Source of the DNA: WLMZ01 sp037139095
Lineage (GTDB): Bacteria > Actinomycetota > Acidimicrobiia > Acidimicrobiales > Ilumatobacteraceae
Length of the DNA stretch: 17,305 nucleotides
Direction of reading: 5' to 3'
Assembly: GCA_037139095.1 (NCBI GenBank)
Contig: JBAXHD010000049.1
Location: 1 to 17,305, forward strand
Shown: positions 7,446 to 14,627 of the stretch, one piece after another
Layout of the letters: the number at the start of each line of letters is the position of its first letter
How positions within the stretch are numbered: position 1 is the first letter of the stretch
Position numbers and translations under genes: made by a program
Notes under the pieces: generated by a model
What the model saw: only the letters and a program-made list of their open reading frames with translations
Databases searched by the model: none
What the model was told of the DNA's origin: nothing

Positions 7446-8822
7446 GTGTCAGCAGTAACCCGTACCGACCTCGGTGGCAGCGTCAACAACGGCATCGGCG
7501 AGACCCTGATCAGCCTTGTGCACCTCACCGACGCACACGTGTTAGACGCAGCCTCGCCCGCACGCGGCGAGTGGGTCGAGCTTGAGGCTCACGACCCAGC
7601 CTTTCGACCGTTGTTGCATATGCATCGGCCATACGACTCGCTCACTTTGTGGGCGTTGCGCGCACATGTTGAGCGCATTCGCCAGAACCCATGCCCTCCC
7701 GGATCTGATCGACCCTTCGATCTCGTTGTATCCACGGGCGACAACATCGATAATGCCCAACGCAATGAACTCGACGCCTACCTCACCGTGATGGCCGGCG
7801 GCACCACCGCGCTGAGCGCCGTTGGCAGTGCTCAAGACACCGCCACTCGGGCCTTCAACGAAGCATGGCCCTTTTGGAATCCCAACGACACCGAACCCGA
7901 CTTCATCGCCCGAGTGAGTGCGGCGTGTACATCGCTCGGGCTTGGCATCGCGTGGACAAGCGTTCCGGGTAATCACGATTTGATGCGGCAAGGCACTGCA
8001 CGCAACAACCCTGCGATCGAACACATTGCTGTTGGGGCGGCCAAGTCACTGCAGCGCCCCAACAGCTTTGCCAGCGACAATCCGTTGGCCCTGTTCCTCG
8101 ATGAACCCGAGGCCTTCTCGTGCGGCCCCAGCTACGCCATCGCGGCGAATCCCGACCGTCGCGCCATCAACAAGCGCGAATGGATTGACGCCCATATTGC
8201 ACGCGGAGCGTTGGGCTACTCGGCCCACAACGCGCGCACAGATTCGGCCGACACCATCATCGACACCGAACACGTACGGTTGGTCTTGCTCGACACCAAC
8301 CATCCCGACGGCGACTACCAAGGCAGCATCGGCACGCAGCAACTTGCGTGGCTCGACGAACAACTCGCCGAGGTCGATGATCAGCCGGGTCGTGTTGCCA
8401 TCTTGATCAGCCATCACGGTGCCGACACTTTGGTCAACGAACGCGGCCACCACACCGATCGACATCTCGCCGACCACATGCTGGCCGTGGTTCATCGCCA
8501 TCGCTGCGTGGTTGCGTGGTTAGTGGGTCACCGACACTTCAACCGCATCGAACCGCGGCCGGGACCCAGCGGAGGCTTCTGGGAGATCACCACGTCGTCG
8601 ATTATCGATTGGCCGTCGCAGACCCGAGCAATTGAGTTGGTGCGTCACGCCGACGGCTCATACGAACTGGTGAGCACAATGCTTGACCACCACGAAGCAG
8701 CGGGCGGCCTTGCCCACTTACACCACGAACTCGCCTATGGCTTTCGTACACCAAGGGCAGCTGCGTATATGGCGGGCCGAGACATAGATACCAACGTGCG
8801 CTTGGTGCTACCCCAGCGTTGA
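7446..8822 (+). CDS. Calcineurin-like metallophosphoesterase of unknown substrate
   Basis: This is a 458-aa two-metal phosphoesterase. The family motifs appear in order: LTDAH (D29, H31), STGDN (D99, N100), VPGNHD, ISHHG and GHRH. It may belong to the actinobacterial TIGR03767-like group, judging from the RPYDSLT stretch, but this is a guess. No signal peptide or membrane segment is visible, so it is probably cytoplasmic. I start at the GTG at 7446. The frame is open far upstream only because it runs antisense to the acetoacetyl-CoA synthetase gene. Its stop overlaps the end of the convergent dioxygenase gene by 15 bases. It sits among carnitine genes on its own transcript, and no phosphorylated intermediate is known in that pathway, so its role there is unexplained. 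Confidence 0.82.
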   Translation: MSAVTRTDLGGSVNNGIGETLISLVHLTDAHVLDAASPARGEWVELEAHDPAFRPLLHMHRPYDSLTLWALRAHVERIRQNPCPPGSDRPFDLVVSTGDNIDNAQRNELDAYLTVMAGGTTALSAVGSAQDTATRAFNEAWPFWNPNDTEPDFIARVSAACTSLGLGIAWTSVPGNHDLMRQGTARNNPAIEHIAVGAAKSLQRPNSFASDNPLALFLDEPEAFSCGPSYAIAANPDRRAINKREWIDAHIARGALGYSAHNARTDSADTIIDTEHVRLVLLDTNHPDGDYQGSIGTQQLAWLDEQLAEVDDQPGRVAILISHHGADTLVNERGHHTDRHLADHMLAVVHRHRCVVAWLVGHRHFNRIEPRPGPSGGFWEITTSSIIDWPSQTRAIELVRHADGSYELVSTMLDHHEAAGGLAHLHHELAYGFRTPRAAAYMAGRDIDTNVRLVLPQR

Positions 8823-10007
8823 GTTGCCAAGCGCGACACGACGCTCGCGCATGCCCCGCTCGAGCATGCGGATGCGCGAATGCAGATCGTCGCGTTCGGT
8901 GTAACCGCCACGAAGGTGCCGTGGCCCACCCACGTCGGTGAACTCGCTACGCGCGTGCAGCGTGCGCCGGTTATCGAACGCCACGACATCGCCGGGTTCA
9001 AATCGGGACCGCAGTTGAAGATCTTCGCGATAGGTCATCTCGAAGAGGCAGCGATACGCGGCGTATGCCTCTTCGACCTGTTCGAAGGGAAGATCGAGTG
9101 GCGCCCGAAGCCAGTTACCCACACGCACTTCGGTTACTTCGCCCGAGGTGTTGGTGACGATGATGGGCGACCGCCAGCGATAGTCGGTGACCTTTGCGCT
9201 GTTCGCCCAGTCGAACGGAACCGTGGTGAGCGTGCGGTACTCGCTGGGGTATTGCTCGCGCATCAATTCGGCGACGCGGAAGCCGTCGACCAAGATGCTG
9301 TCGCCGCCAATGGCTTCGTTCTCGATGCACTGCAGAAACTGAAGGCCCGGCTGGTACTCACGCGTGGGCAGGTCTACGTGGGGCGGCAACGGCAACGCCG
9401 TGTTGGCGTTGGTTACTGGATTTGGCTCGCTGCGCACGTCCCAGAACAGTCCAAAGTTGGTGTCGCGCGCGATACCGATTCGGCCAATCACGTGACCGAT
9501 TGCCTCATCGGTACACGGCACATTGCGCAAGCGGGTGGCGCCATATGTACGCAGTGCAATCAGCCATTCGTAGAGCGCACCGTCGTCGCTCAGCACGGCC
9601 GGACCATCAAAGGTAGGCGGCGCGCTCATGGTGCTTGAGTCCCATGTGATGCGCTGCACCGTGCGCTCGGCGCGGGCCTCGGCGCTATAGCAATTGGCGC
9701 GCAACCATCCTGCGTGAAACTCGCTGGCATGCTCGCCCTCGGACCACGCCACCGACAGCGAGCCTTCGGATGTAACGGAGACCGCTGCTGGATGAATCTC
9801 GGGAGACACCACGACGAGTTCGAAGGTTTGCTCTTTAGTGACCTGATGCACGCACTCAACACAGGGACAGTTGTCGCGCAGCCAAATGTTGTGAAAGCGA
9901 CTCACTCGGCCGTCGGACCACGTGACATGAACCGCGCCTCGCTCGGCCGTGGCCGAACTGATGGTGAAGTCGATGGGATAAGTATCGAAGTCGGGGGTGA
10001 GAGCCAT
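8808..10007 (-). CDS. Gamma-butyrobetaine hydroxylase-like 2-oxoglutarate/Fe(II) dioxygenase
   Basis: This 399-aa protein has the two-part structure of gamma-butyrobetaine dioxygenases. The N-terminal DUF971/GBBH-like domain has a zinc knuckle in LRDNCPCVECVH (C47, C49, C52, H54). The C-terminal TauD/TfdA double-stranded beta-helix has the iron ligands H210, D212 and H351, plus VVAFDNRRTLHAR. The family end GGYTERDDLHSRIR is present. The expected reaction is 4-trimethylaminobutyrate to L-carnitine with 2-oxoglutarate and O2. The adjacent carnitine-degrading genes support this over trimethyllysine hydroxylation. By eye alignment to human BBOX1, the aromatic cage is only partly kept (Tyr177 becomes F185, Trp181 is W189, and Tyr194 appears lost). 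I chose the ATG at 10007. An ATG at 10064 would add 19 residues. Neither has a clear Shine-Dalgarno sequence. Confidence 0.85.
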   Translation of the reverse strand: MALTPDFDTYPIDFTISSATAERGAVHVTWSDGRVSRFHNIWLRDNCPCVECVHQVTKEQTFELVVVSPEIHPAAVSVTSEGSLSVAWSEGEHASEFHAGWLRANCYSAEARAERTVQRITWDSSTMSAPPTFDGPAVLSDDGALYEWLIALRTYGATRLRNVPCTDEAIGHVIGRIGIARDTNFGLFWDVRSEPNPVTNANTALPLPPHVDLPTREYQPGLQFLQCIENEAIGGDSILVDGFRVAELMREQYPSEYRTLTTVPFDWANSAKVTDYRWRSPIIVTNTSGEVTEVRVGNWLRAPLDLPFEQVEEAYAAYRCLFEMTYREDLQLRSRFEPGDVVAFDNRRTLHARSEFTDVGGPRHLRGGYTERDDLHSRIRMLERGMRERRVALGNSTLG

Positions 10008-10147
10008 ACCGAACCGTTTCTCTGAGTTCAAGCGAGCCTGAGCACGTGCAGATGATGTGACCATAGCGCCCCATTTTCTGACTCGGTGTACTATTCGAAA
10101 CGCTCTGCGGAGGTTCGCGGGCCAAATCAGCGATGAGGATGTAGACA
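10008..10147. promoter_or_regulatory. Divergent promoter region between the dioxygenase and BKACE genes
   Basis: These 140 bases separate two divergent genes that belong to one inferred pathway, so shared control is plausible. Visible items are the 8-base palindrome GCACGTGC (10042-10049), a TACTAT hexamer on the plus strand (10089-10094), a TTCGAA palindrome overlapping its end (10094-10099), and the Shine-Dalgarno TGAGGA (10134-10139) placed 8 bases before the BKACE ATG. No good -35 box pairs with TACTAT. If the dioxygenase starts at 10064, the GCACGTGC palindrome is coding. Confidence 0.35.
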
Positions 10148-11041
10148 ATGAATTGGGACGTATTTGTCACGTGTGCGATCACCGGAGCAGGCGACACCAC
10201 CTCAAAAAGTCCGCATGTTCCAGTCACTCCGAAGCAGATCGCCGAATCGGCTATCGACGCCGCCCGAGCTGGCGCCGCTGTGGTTCACATTCATGTTCGC
10301 AATCCTGAGACCGGCATTGGCGTTCGCGACACCGAGCTCTACGCCGAAGTCGTCGAGCGTGTACGCGCCGCAGACATTGATGTTGTGATCAATCTCACGG
10401 CTGGCATGGGCGGCGACCTGGTGCTCGGTTCCGGCGAGAATCCGCTGCCAGCAAATCCCGACGGCACCGACATGGCCGGCGCAACCGAGCGCCTCAAGCA
10501 TGTGCGCGCATTGCTCCCCGAAATCTGCACGCTCGATTGCGGCACAATGAACTTCGCCTCGGGCGGCGACTACATCATGGTCAACACCCCAAGCATCCTG
10601 CGCGAAATGGCTCGCCAGGTCCAAGCACTTGGCGTGCGTCCCGAACTCGAAGTGTTCGATACCGGTCACCTCGTGATGGTCAAAGAGATGATCCGCGACG
10701 GGCTGCTTGATGATCCCGTGATGGTGCAGTTGTGCATGGGCATCGCCTACGGCGCGCCCGACGATGTCACCTCATTGATGGCAATGGTCAACTTGTTGCC
10801 ACCCGATTCGGTGTTCTCGGCGTTCTCCATCGGTCGCATGCAGATTCCGTATGTCGCAATGGCAGCGCTTGCTGGCGGCAACGTGCGCGTTGGCCTCGAA
10901 GACAACCTTTATCTCGGCGCCGGACAACTCGCCACCAACGCCGAGCTCGTCACCCGCGCCGTCGACATCTTGGGCGGCATGAACGCAAAGGTCATGTCGG
11001 CCCAAGCGGTGCGCGACAAGCTGCAATTGGTGAAGCGATGA
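10148..11041 (+). CDS. DUF849/BKACE-family beta-keto acid cleavage enzyme, probably for 3-dehydrocarnitine
   Basis: BKACE enzymes condense a beta-keto acid with acetyl-CoA and split it into acetoacetate and a CoA ester. The 297-aa protein has the normal length and the zinc-site text VVHIHVRNPETG (H47, H49), with the later family stretches GTMNFAS, PELEVFDTGHL and VGLEDNLYLGAGQLA. Lysine-fermentation homologues cleave 3-keto-5-aminohexanoate. The partner gene here encodes a carnitine dehydrogenase-thioesterase, so 3-dehydrocarnitine is the likely substrate, giving betainyl-CoA plus acetoacetate. The start is well supported by TGAGGA 8 bases upstream. Its stop overlaps the next ATG as ATGA, so the two are translated from one operon. 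Confidence 0.9.
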   Translation: MNWDVFVTCAITGAGDTTSKSPHVPVTPKQIAESAIDAARAGAAVVHIHVRNPETGIGVRDTELYAEVVERVRAADIDVVINLTAGMGGDLVLGSGENPLPANPDGTDMAGATERLKHVRALLPEICTLDCGTMNFASGGDYIMVNTPSILREMARQVQALGVRPELEVFDTGHLVMVKEMIRDGLLDDPVMVQLCMGIAYGAPDDVTSLMAMVNLLPPDSVFSAFSIGRMQIPYVAMAALAGGNVRVGLEDNLYLGAGQLATNAELVTRAVDILGGMNAKVMSAQAVRDKLQLVKR

Positions 11042-12525
11042 GTCCGATTCCTGGCCTCGATACCGTTGGCCTGTTGGGCGGCGGCGTAATCGGTGGCGGA
11101 TGGGCTGCACGCTTCTTGCTCAATGGTGTCGATGTGGTCTTGTACGACCCAGATCCCGAAGCACCGCGAAAGGTAGAGGCAGTTCTCGCAAACGCTCGCC
11201 GAGCCTATGCCAAGCTCACCATGGCCCCGCTTCCGGTTGAGGGCACATTGCGTTTCGTGGCCACTCCCGAAGAAGCCGTGATCGGCGTCGACTTTGTGCA
11301 AGAGAGCGCACCCGAACGACTCGATCTGAAGCAGTCGATTCTGCAGCGCGCCAGCGCCGTGGCCCACCCTTCGGTGGTGTTCGGCTCGTCGACATCGGGC
11401 ATCTTGCCCACCCAGATTCAGGACGGCATGCATCACCCTGAGCGTCTCGTGGTTGGCCATCCGTTTAACCCGGTGTACCTGCTTCCACTCGTAGAGATCT
11501 GCGGAGGCGACGCAACATCAACGGCTGCGAAAGAGCGCGCCGCCGAGGTGTACACCGCCATTGGAATGCGTCCGCTGATGCTCACCAAAGAGATCGACGG
11601 ATTCATCGCCGACCGCCTGCTCGAAGCCGTGTGGCGAGAGGCCTTGTGGCTCATCAACGACGGCATCGCCACCGCTCAGCAGATCGACGACGCGATTCGT
11701 TTCGGCGCCGGTTTGCGCTGGAGTTTCATGGGCACGTTCCTCGTGTATCGCATCGCTGGCGGCGAGGCCGGAATGCAACATTTCCTTGCTCAGTTCGGGC
11801 CCACGCTGCAATGGCCGTGGACCAAGTTGATGGATGTGCCCGACCTGAACCAAGAGTTGATCGACACCATCGTTGCCCAATCAGATGACCAGGCCAACGG
11901 AAGCACCATCCGCGAACTTGAAGAGCTTCGCGACGATTGCCTCGTGTCGGTCATGCAAGGTCTGCGCACGGTTGGCTATGGCGCTGGCGAGGTGCTTGCC
12001 AACTTCGAGCGGGCCCTGTTCGATCGCGCTCCGGCCCCATCGGTGGCCAACGACATGGCTCAGCCACTGAAGGTGCACGAGATTCGCATTCCTACCGATT
12101 GGGTGGATTACAACGGCCACACCAACGACAGCCGCTACGCGCAGTTGTCGGGCGACGCCGCCGATGCCTTCTTGCGTTACCTCGGTGTAGATGCCGACTA
12201 CTTGCGTGGCGGTCACAGCTACTACACGGTCGAAAGCCACATCACCTATGTGGCCCAGTCACACGCGGGCGATGTCGTGTACGTCACTTCGCAGGTCATC
12301 AGCTACGACGAAAAGCGGTTGCACTTGTTCAACCGCATGCATCGCGCCGACGACCACACCGTGATCTCAACGGGCGAGCACATGTATCTGCATGTCGACA
12401 CCGTTGCTGGCAAAGCCATGGCGGCGCCCCAAGAGATGATCGAGCGCATTGCTGCAGTGGCCAACGCGCAGACACACCTCGATCGTCCGACACAGGCCGG
12501 ACGCTTTGTAGGAGCCCCGCGCTAG
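11038..12525 (+). CDS. L-carnitine dehydrogenase fused to a hotdog (betainyl-CoA) thioesterase
   Basis: This 495-aa fusion protein has two modules. Residues 1 to about 330 form a 3-hydroxyacyl-CoA-dehydrogenase-type enzyme. It has the Rossmann motif GLLGGGVIGGGW (11-22), an acidic D37 at the end of the second strand suggesting NAD, SSTSG (117-121) and the catalytic GHPFNP (H141). Residues about 342-495 form a 4HBT hotdog thioesterase with DWVDYNGH (D357, N359, H361). This arrangement is known for carnitine dehydrogenases of carnitine-degrading bacteria. The first module would oxidise L-carnitine to 3-dehydrocarnitine and the second would hydrolyse betainyl-CoA to glycine betaine, the steps on either side of BKACE. 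The ATGA overlap with BKACE fixes the start. Its TAG stop shares a CTAG palindrome with the stop of the convergent fucosidase gene. Confidence 0.9.
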   Translation: MSPIPGLDTVGLLGGGVIGGGWAARFLLNGVDVVLYDPDPEAPRKVEAVLANARRAYAKLTMAPLPVEGTLRFVATPEEAVIGVDFVQESAPERLDLKQSILQRASAVAHPSVVFGSSTSGILPTQIQDGMHHPERLVVGHPFNPVYLLPLVEICGGDATSTAAKERAAEVYTAIGMRPLMLTKEIDGFIADRLLEAVWREALWLINDGIATAQQIDDAIRFGAGLRWSFMGTFLVYRIAGGEAGMQHFLAQFGPTLQWPWTKLMDVPDLNQELIDTIVAQSDDQANGSTIRELEELRDDCLVSVMQGLRTVGYGAGEVLANFERALFDRAPAPSVANDMAQPLKVHEIRIPTDWVDYNGHTNDSRYAQLSGDAADAFLRYLGVDADYLRGGHSYYTVESHITYVAQSHAGDVVYVTSQVISYDEKRLHLFNRMHRADDHTVISTGEHMYLHVDTVAGKAMAAPQEMIERIAAVANAQTHLDRPTQAGRFVGAPR

Positions 12526-13868
12526 ATCGCGCCTGTAATCGCAAACACCGTTGCTGGCGACGCTGGCAAGTGATCGACGAGCGTGATCACCAGATCGTTG
12601 CCATCAACGCGATGCGGAAGTGCACGGCTGTTACCAAGCATGGTCACGACCGAACTCGTGCCGACTGACACGTCGGCCAAACGAAGCTCGCCCGAGGGCC
12701 CGCCCTGCACGCATGCGTACACGGTGTCACCGTTCACGGTGTAACGAACCTCGCGACCATCGCCGGTAACAGCGGTCTGCAGACGCCACGTACGGGTGCC
12801 ATAGATGGCGTCGCCGTTCACGCGCAGCCACCAACCCAGCGCTACGAGTCGCGCTGCTTGGGCCATGGGAATCTGACCGTCGGCCGATGGGCCCACATTG
12901 AGCAGCAGGTTGCCGCCGCGGGCCACGATGTCGACCAGCATCCAAATCAATTCGTCGACGGTCGGCATCGTTGCCTCGGTCTCCATGCGGTTGTATGCAA
13001 ACGAACGGCCGATACCGCGACACACTTCCCACTTGCGGTCGGCCGAGGCCTTCGTTGAGTACTCGGGAGTGGTGATGTCGGCGTGCAGCGCGCCCGAACG
13101 AACTGCGATGATGTTCCACCGATCGTTCACGATGCCGTCGGGTACGCGGTCGTAGTAATACGAAAACACATCATTGGGGTCAAGTGTCATCGGCCATGCA
13201 ATGTCGTTCCACAACACGCTTGGGTTGTAACGCTCGATGAGCTCATGCACATGCGCCGTGGCGTAATCGCAATACTCGGGAGTAACGGGAATGTTCTGAA
13301 TCATGCCCATCACGCTGTCGAAGCCTGGCTCGCTGAAGGTCCAGTCGAGCCCGCCCGAGTAGTACACACCGAAGCGCATGCCCCGCTCGCGCACAGCATC
13401 GGCCAATTCGCCCACGTGGTCACGCGTAGCCATCCAGTCGGTGCGGTTGGGGTTCTCGTGCTCGCTCTGCCACATCAAGAAGCCATCGTGATGTTTAGTA
13501 ACCGGCACCACGTACCGAGCACCCGCAGCCTGAAACAGATCGGACCAATCGGCTACATCGACGCCGCGTGATCGATCGCGAAACTCTTCGACGAAGCTCT
13601 GGTAAGTGCGATCGCCATAGACCGCCGCGTGATGCTTGGCTGTGGCGCTGCCCTCGAGCGCCCACGAGTTGAGGTACCACTCGGTGTATGGGCTCGAACG
13701 AAACGCCTCGGTCCAGTTGTCGCCGGCCATGAGGTCGCCCATGTCGTTGTCGACCGGAGCGAAGCACGGAACTGTGTACGGGCCCCAGTGAATGAAGATT
13801 CCGAACTTGGCATCTTCATACCATTCGGGAATTGGCCGTGAGGCAAAAGGGAATGCGGCTTCAGACAT
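12522..13868 (-). CDS. GH29-family alpha-L-fucosidase, without a signal peptide
   Basis: This 448-aa glycoside hydrolase would release alpha-linked L-fucose from glycans or oligosaccharides. GH29 landmarks are the N-terminal WYEDAKFGIFIHWGPYTVP (16-34), the VTKHHDGFLMW stretch (123-133), FGVYYSGGLDW (166-176) and VLWNDIAWP (218-226), where D222 is the likely nucleophile. GNLLLNVGP follows, then a small C-terminal beta region. It starts directly with the catalytic domain and shows no signal peptide, so it probably acts in the cytoplasm on imported oligosaccharides. The ATG at 13868 lacks a visible Shine-Dalgarno sequence. No fucose transport or catabolic genes are nearby. The gene follows the cupin lipoprotein gene on the same strand by 54 bases and may be cotranscribed with it. 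Confidence 0.9.
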   Translation of the reverse strand: MSEAAFPFASRPIPEWYEDAKFGIFIHWGPYTVPCFAPVDNDMGDLMAGDNWTEAFRSSPYTEWYLNSWALEGSATAKHHAAVYGDRTYQSFVEEFRDRSRGVDVADWSDLFQAAGARYVVPVTKHHDGFLMWQSEHENPNRTDWMATRDHVGELADAVRERGMRFGVYYSGGLDWTFSEPGFDSVMGMIQNIPVTPEYCDYATAHVHELIERYNPSVLWNDIAWPMTLDPNDVFSYYYDRVPDGIVNDRWNIIAVRSGALHADITTPEYSTKASADRKWEVCRGIGRSFAYNRMETEATMPTVDELIWMLVDIVARGGNLLLNVGPSADGQIPMAQAARLVALGWWLRVNGDAIYGTRTWRLQTAVTGDGREVRYTVNGDTVYACVQGGPSGELRLADVSVGTSSVVTMLGNSRALPHRVDGNDLVITLVDHLPASPATVFAITGAI

Positions 13869-13922
13869 GGCGACAGCATGTCATGCGCGACTCGCGCATC
13901 TATTGCCGCACCGCTGCGCTGG

Positions 13923-14444
13923 CTATTTCTGCGGCGTGGCCAGTGGAGCGCCATCGCGCAACAGCGCAGCGAGCGTGATGACCACAGGAACATCACCGTC
14001 GTTGGCGCCGAAGTGGGTGAGTTGCTCGGTCTCGGTGATTGCGTCACCAGGCTTCAAGGTGATCACCAGCGGACCAGTGAAGTTCTCGACCTTGCCGTCG
14101 GCGTGAGTGACAACGGCGACGCCTGAGACGATGTTGTACGTAAGTACACCGCTACGCACGCGGGCCACTTGCGTACCCTCGTGCAGGTGGGTGCCCAGCT
14201 TGGTGTGCGCCGGAATGGTGACCTCTTGCAGATAGAGGGTCTGGCCGGGCGCATTGGCCGGCGACGCCTGGCCGAGTGGCTCACGAACAACCTTCGGCGC
14301 AGGAACCGAGCCATCGGAGGCGGTGCTGCTAGAGCTTCCGCATGACGACAGCCCCAACATTGTTGCAAATGCAACTGCTATGAGAGCGGCTGCTGGGCGG
14401 GCTGGATGACGACGCGCTGCGCCGACGGAAGCTGTGGTGTTCAT
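13923..14444 (-). CDS. Cupin-domain lipoprotein
   Basis: This is a 173-aa exported lipoprotein with a single cupin barrel. An arginine-containing N-terminus, a hydrophobic stretch (about 19-33) and the lipobox LSSC (C35) mark a lipoprotein signal peptide. A serine-rich linker follows. Cupin motif 1 is THLHEGTQVARVRSG, with H86 and H88 and a glutamine (Q92) where glutamate is usual. Motif 2 is PGDAI...HFGAN, with H144 and N148. A metal site is therefore plausible. The protein would sit on the outer face of the membrane. Substrate and function are unknown. It could bind a small ligand or act as a sensor rather than an enzyme. It is divergent from the ammonium transporter gene, with 183 bases between the starts. 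Confidence 0.82.
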   Translation of the reverse strand: MNTTASVGAARRHPARPAAALIAVAFATMLGLSSCGSSSSTASDGSVPAPKVVREPLGQASPANAPGQTLYLQEVTIPAHTKLGTHLHEGTQVARVRSGVLTYNIVSGVAVVTHADGKVENFTGPLVITLKPGDAITETEQLTHFGANDGDVPVVITLAALLRDGAPLATPQK

Positions 14445-14627
14445 AGGCCGAGATCTAATCAGGTCGCAGGTTGCGCCGACGAAAGCAGATGGCCAAACGA
14501 ATCGGAGCGGCCCGAAACACAGCGTTCACACAGAGGCGATTCTTCTGAAATGTTGCAGACATATTCTCGTGACGGCTCAACGGCGCGCCTTTCAACACCT
14601 GTCTACCTGTCTTTGAAAGTTGGTCCG
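14445..14627. promoter_or_regulatory. Divergent region upstream of amt, with a structured leader
   Basis: These 183 bases lie between the cupin lipoprotein and amt starts and should hold both promoters. A TATTCT hexamer (14562-14567) on the plus strand could be a -10 box, but it has no good -35 partner. The sequence GAAAC-N6-TTCAC at 14514-14529 resembles half of an actinobacterial GlnR site, but the second half is missing. The last 40 bases carry the inverted and tandem repeats listed separately. Confidence 0.4.
14589..14619 (+). repeat. 7-bp inverted repeat enclosing two tandem 8-bp repeats, before amt
   Basis: The arms CTTTCAA (14589-14595) and TTGAAAG (14613-14619) are perfect inverted repeats. 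The 17-base spacer consists of one C followed by two exact tandem copies of ACCTGTCT (14597-14604 and 14605-14612). The 3' arm contains GAAAG, the only Shine-Dalgarno-like sequence for the ATG at 14628, so folding would hide it. This could be a translational control hairpin or a protein-binding site. Function is inferred from position only. Confidence 0.55.

Noticed and set aside
8880..9638. A 252-codon plus-strand frame inside the dioxygenase gene.
   Set aside because: It is fully antisense to a gene with intact zinc and iron motifs, has no ribosome site and encodes no recognisable domain.
13553..14047. A 164-codon minus-strand frame across the fucosidase and cupin junction.
   Set aside because: It is out of frame with both well-supported genes and encodes no recognisable family.
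14514..14529. A GlnR binding site before amt.
   Set aside because: Only one half-site pair (GAAAC-N6-TTCAC) fits. The expected second repeats on either side are missing.
14406..14627. A 74-residue N-terminal extension of the ammonium transporter.
   Set aside because: It overlaps the cupin lipoprotein gene and the divergent promoter, and its composition is not that of a membrane protein leader.
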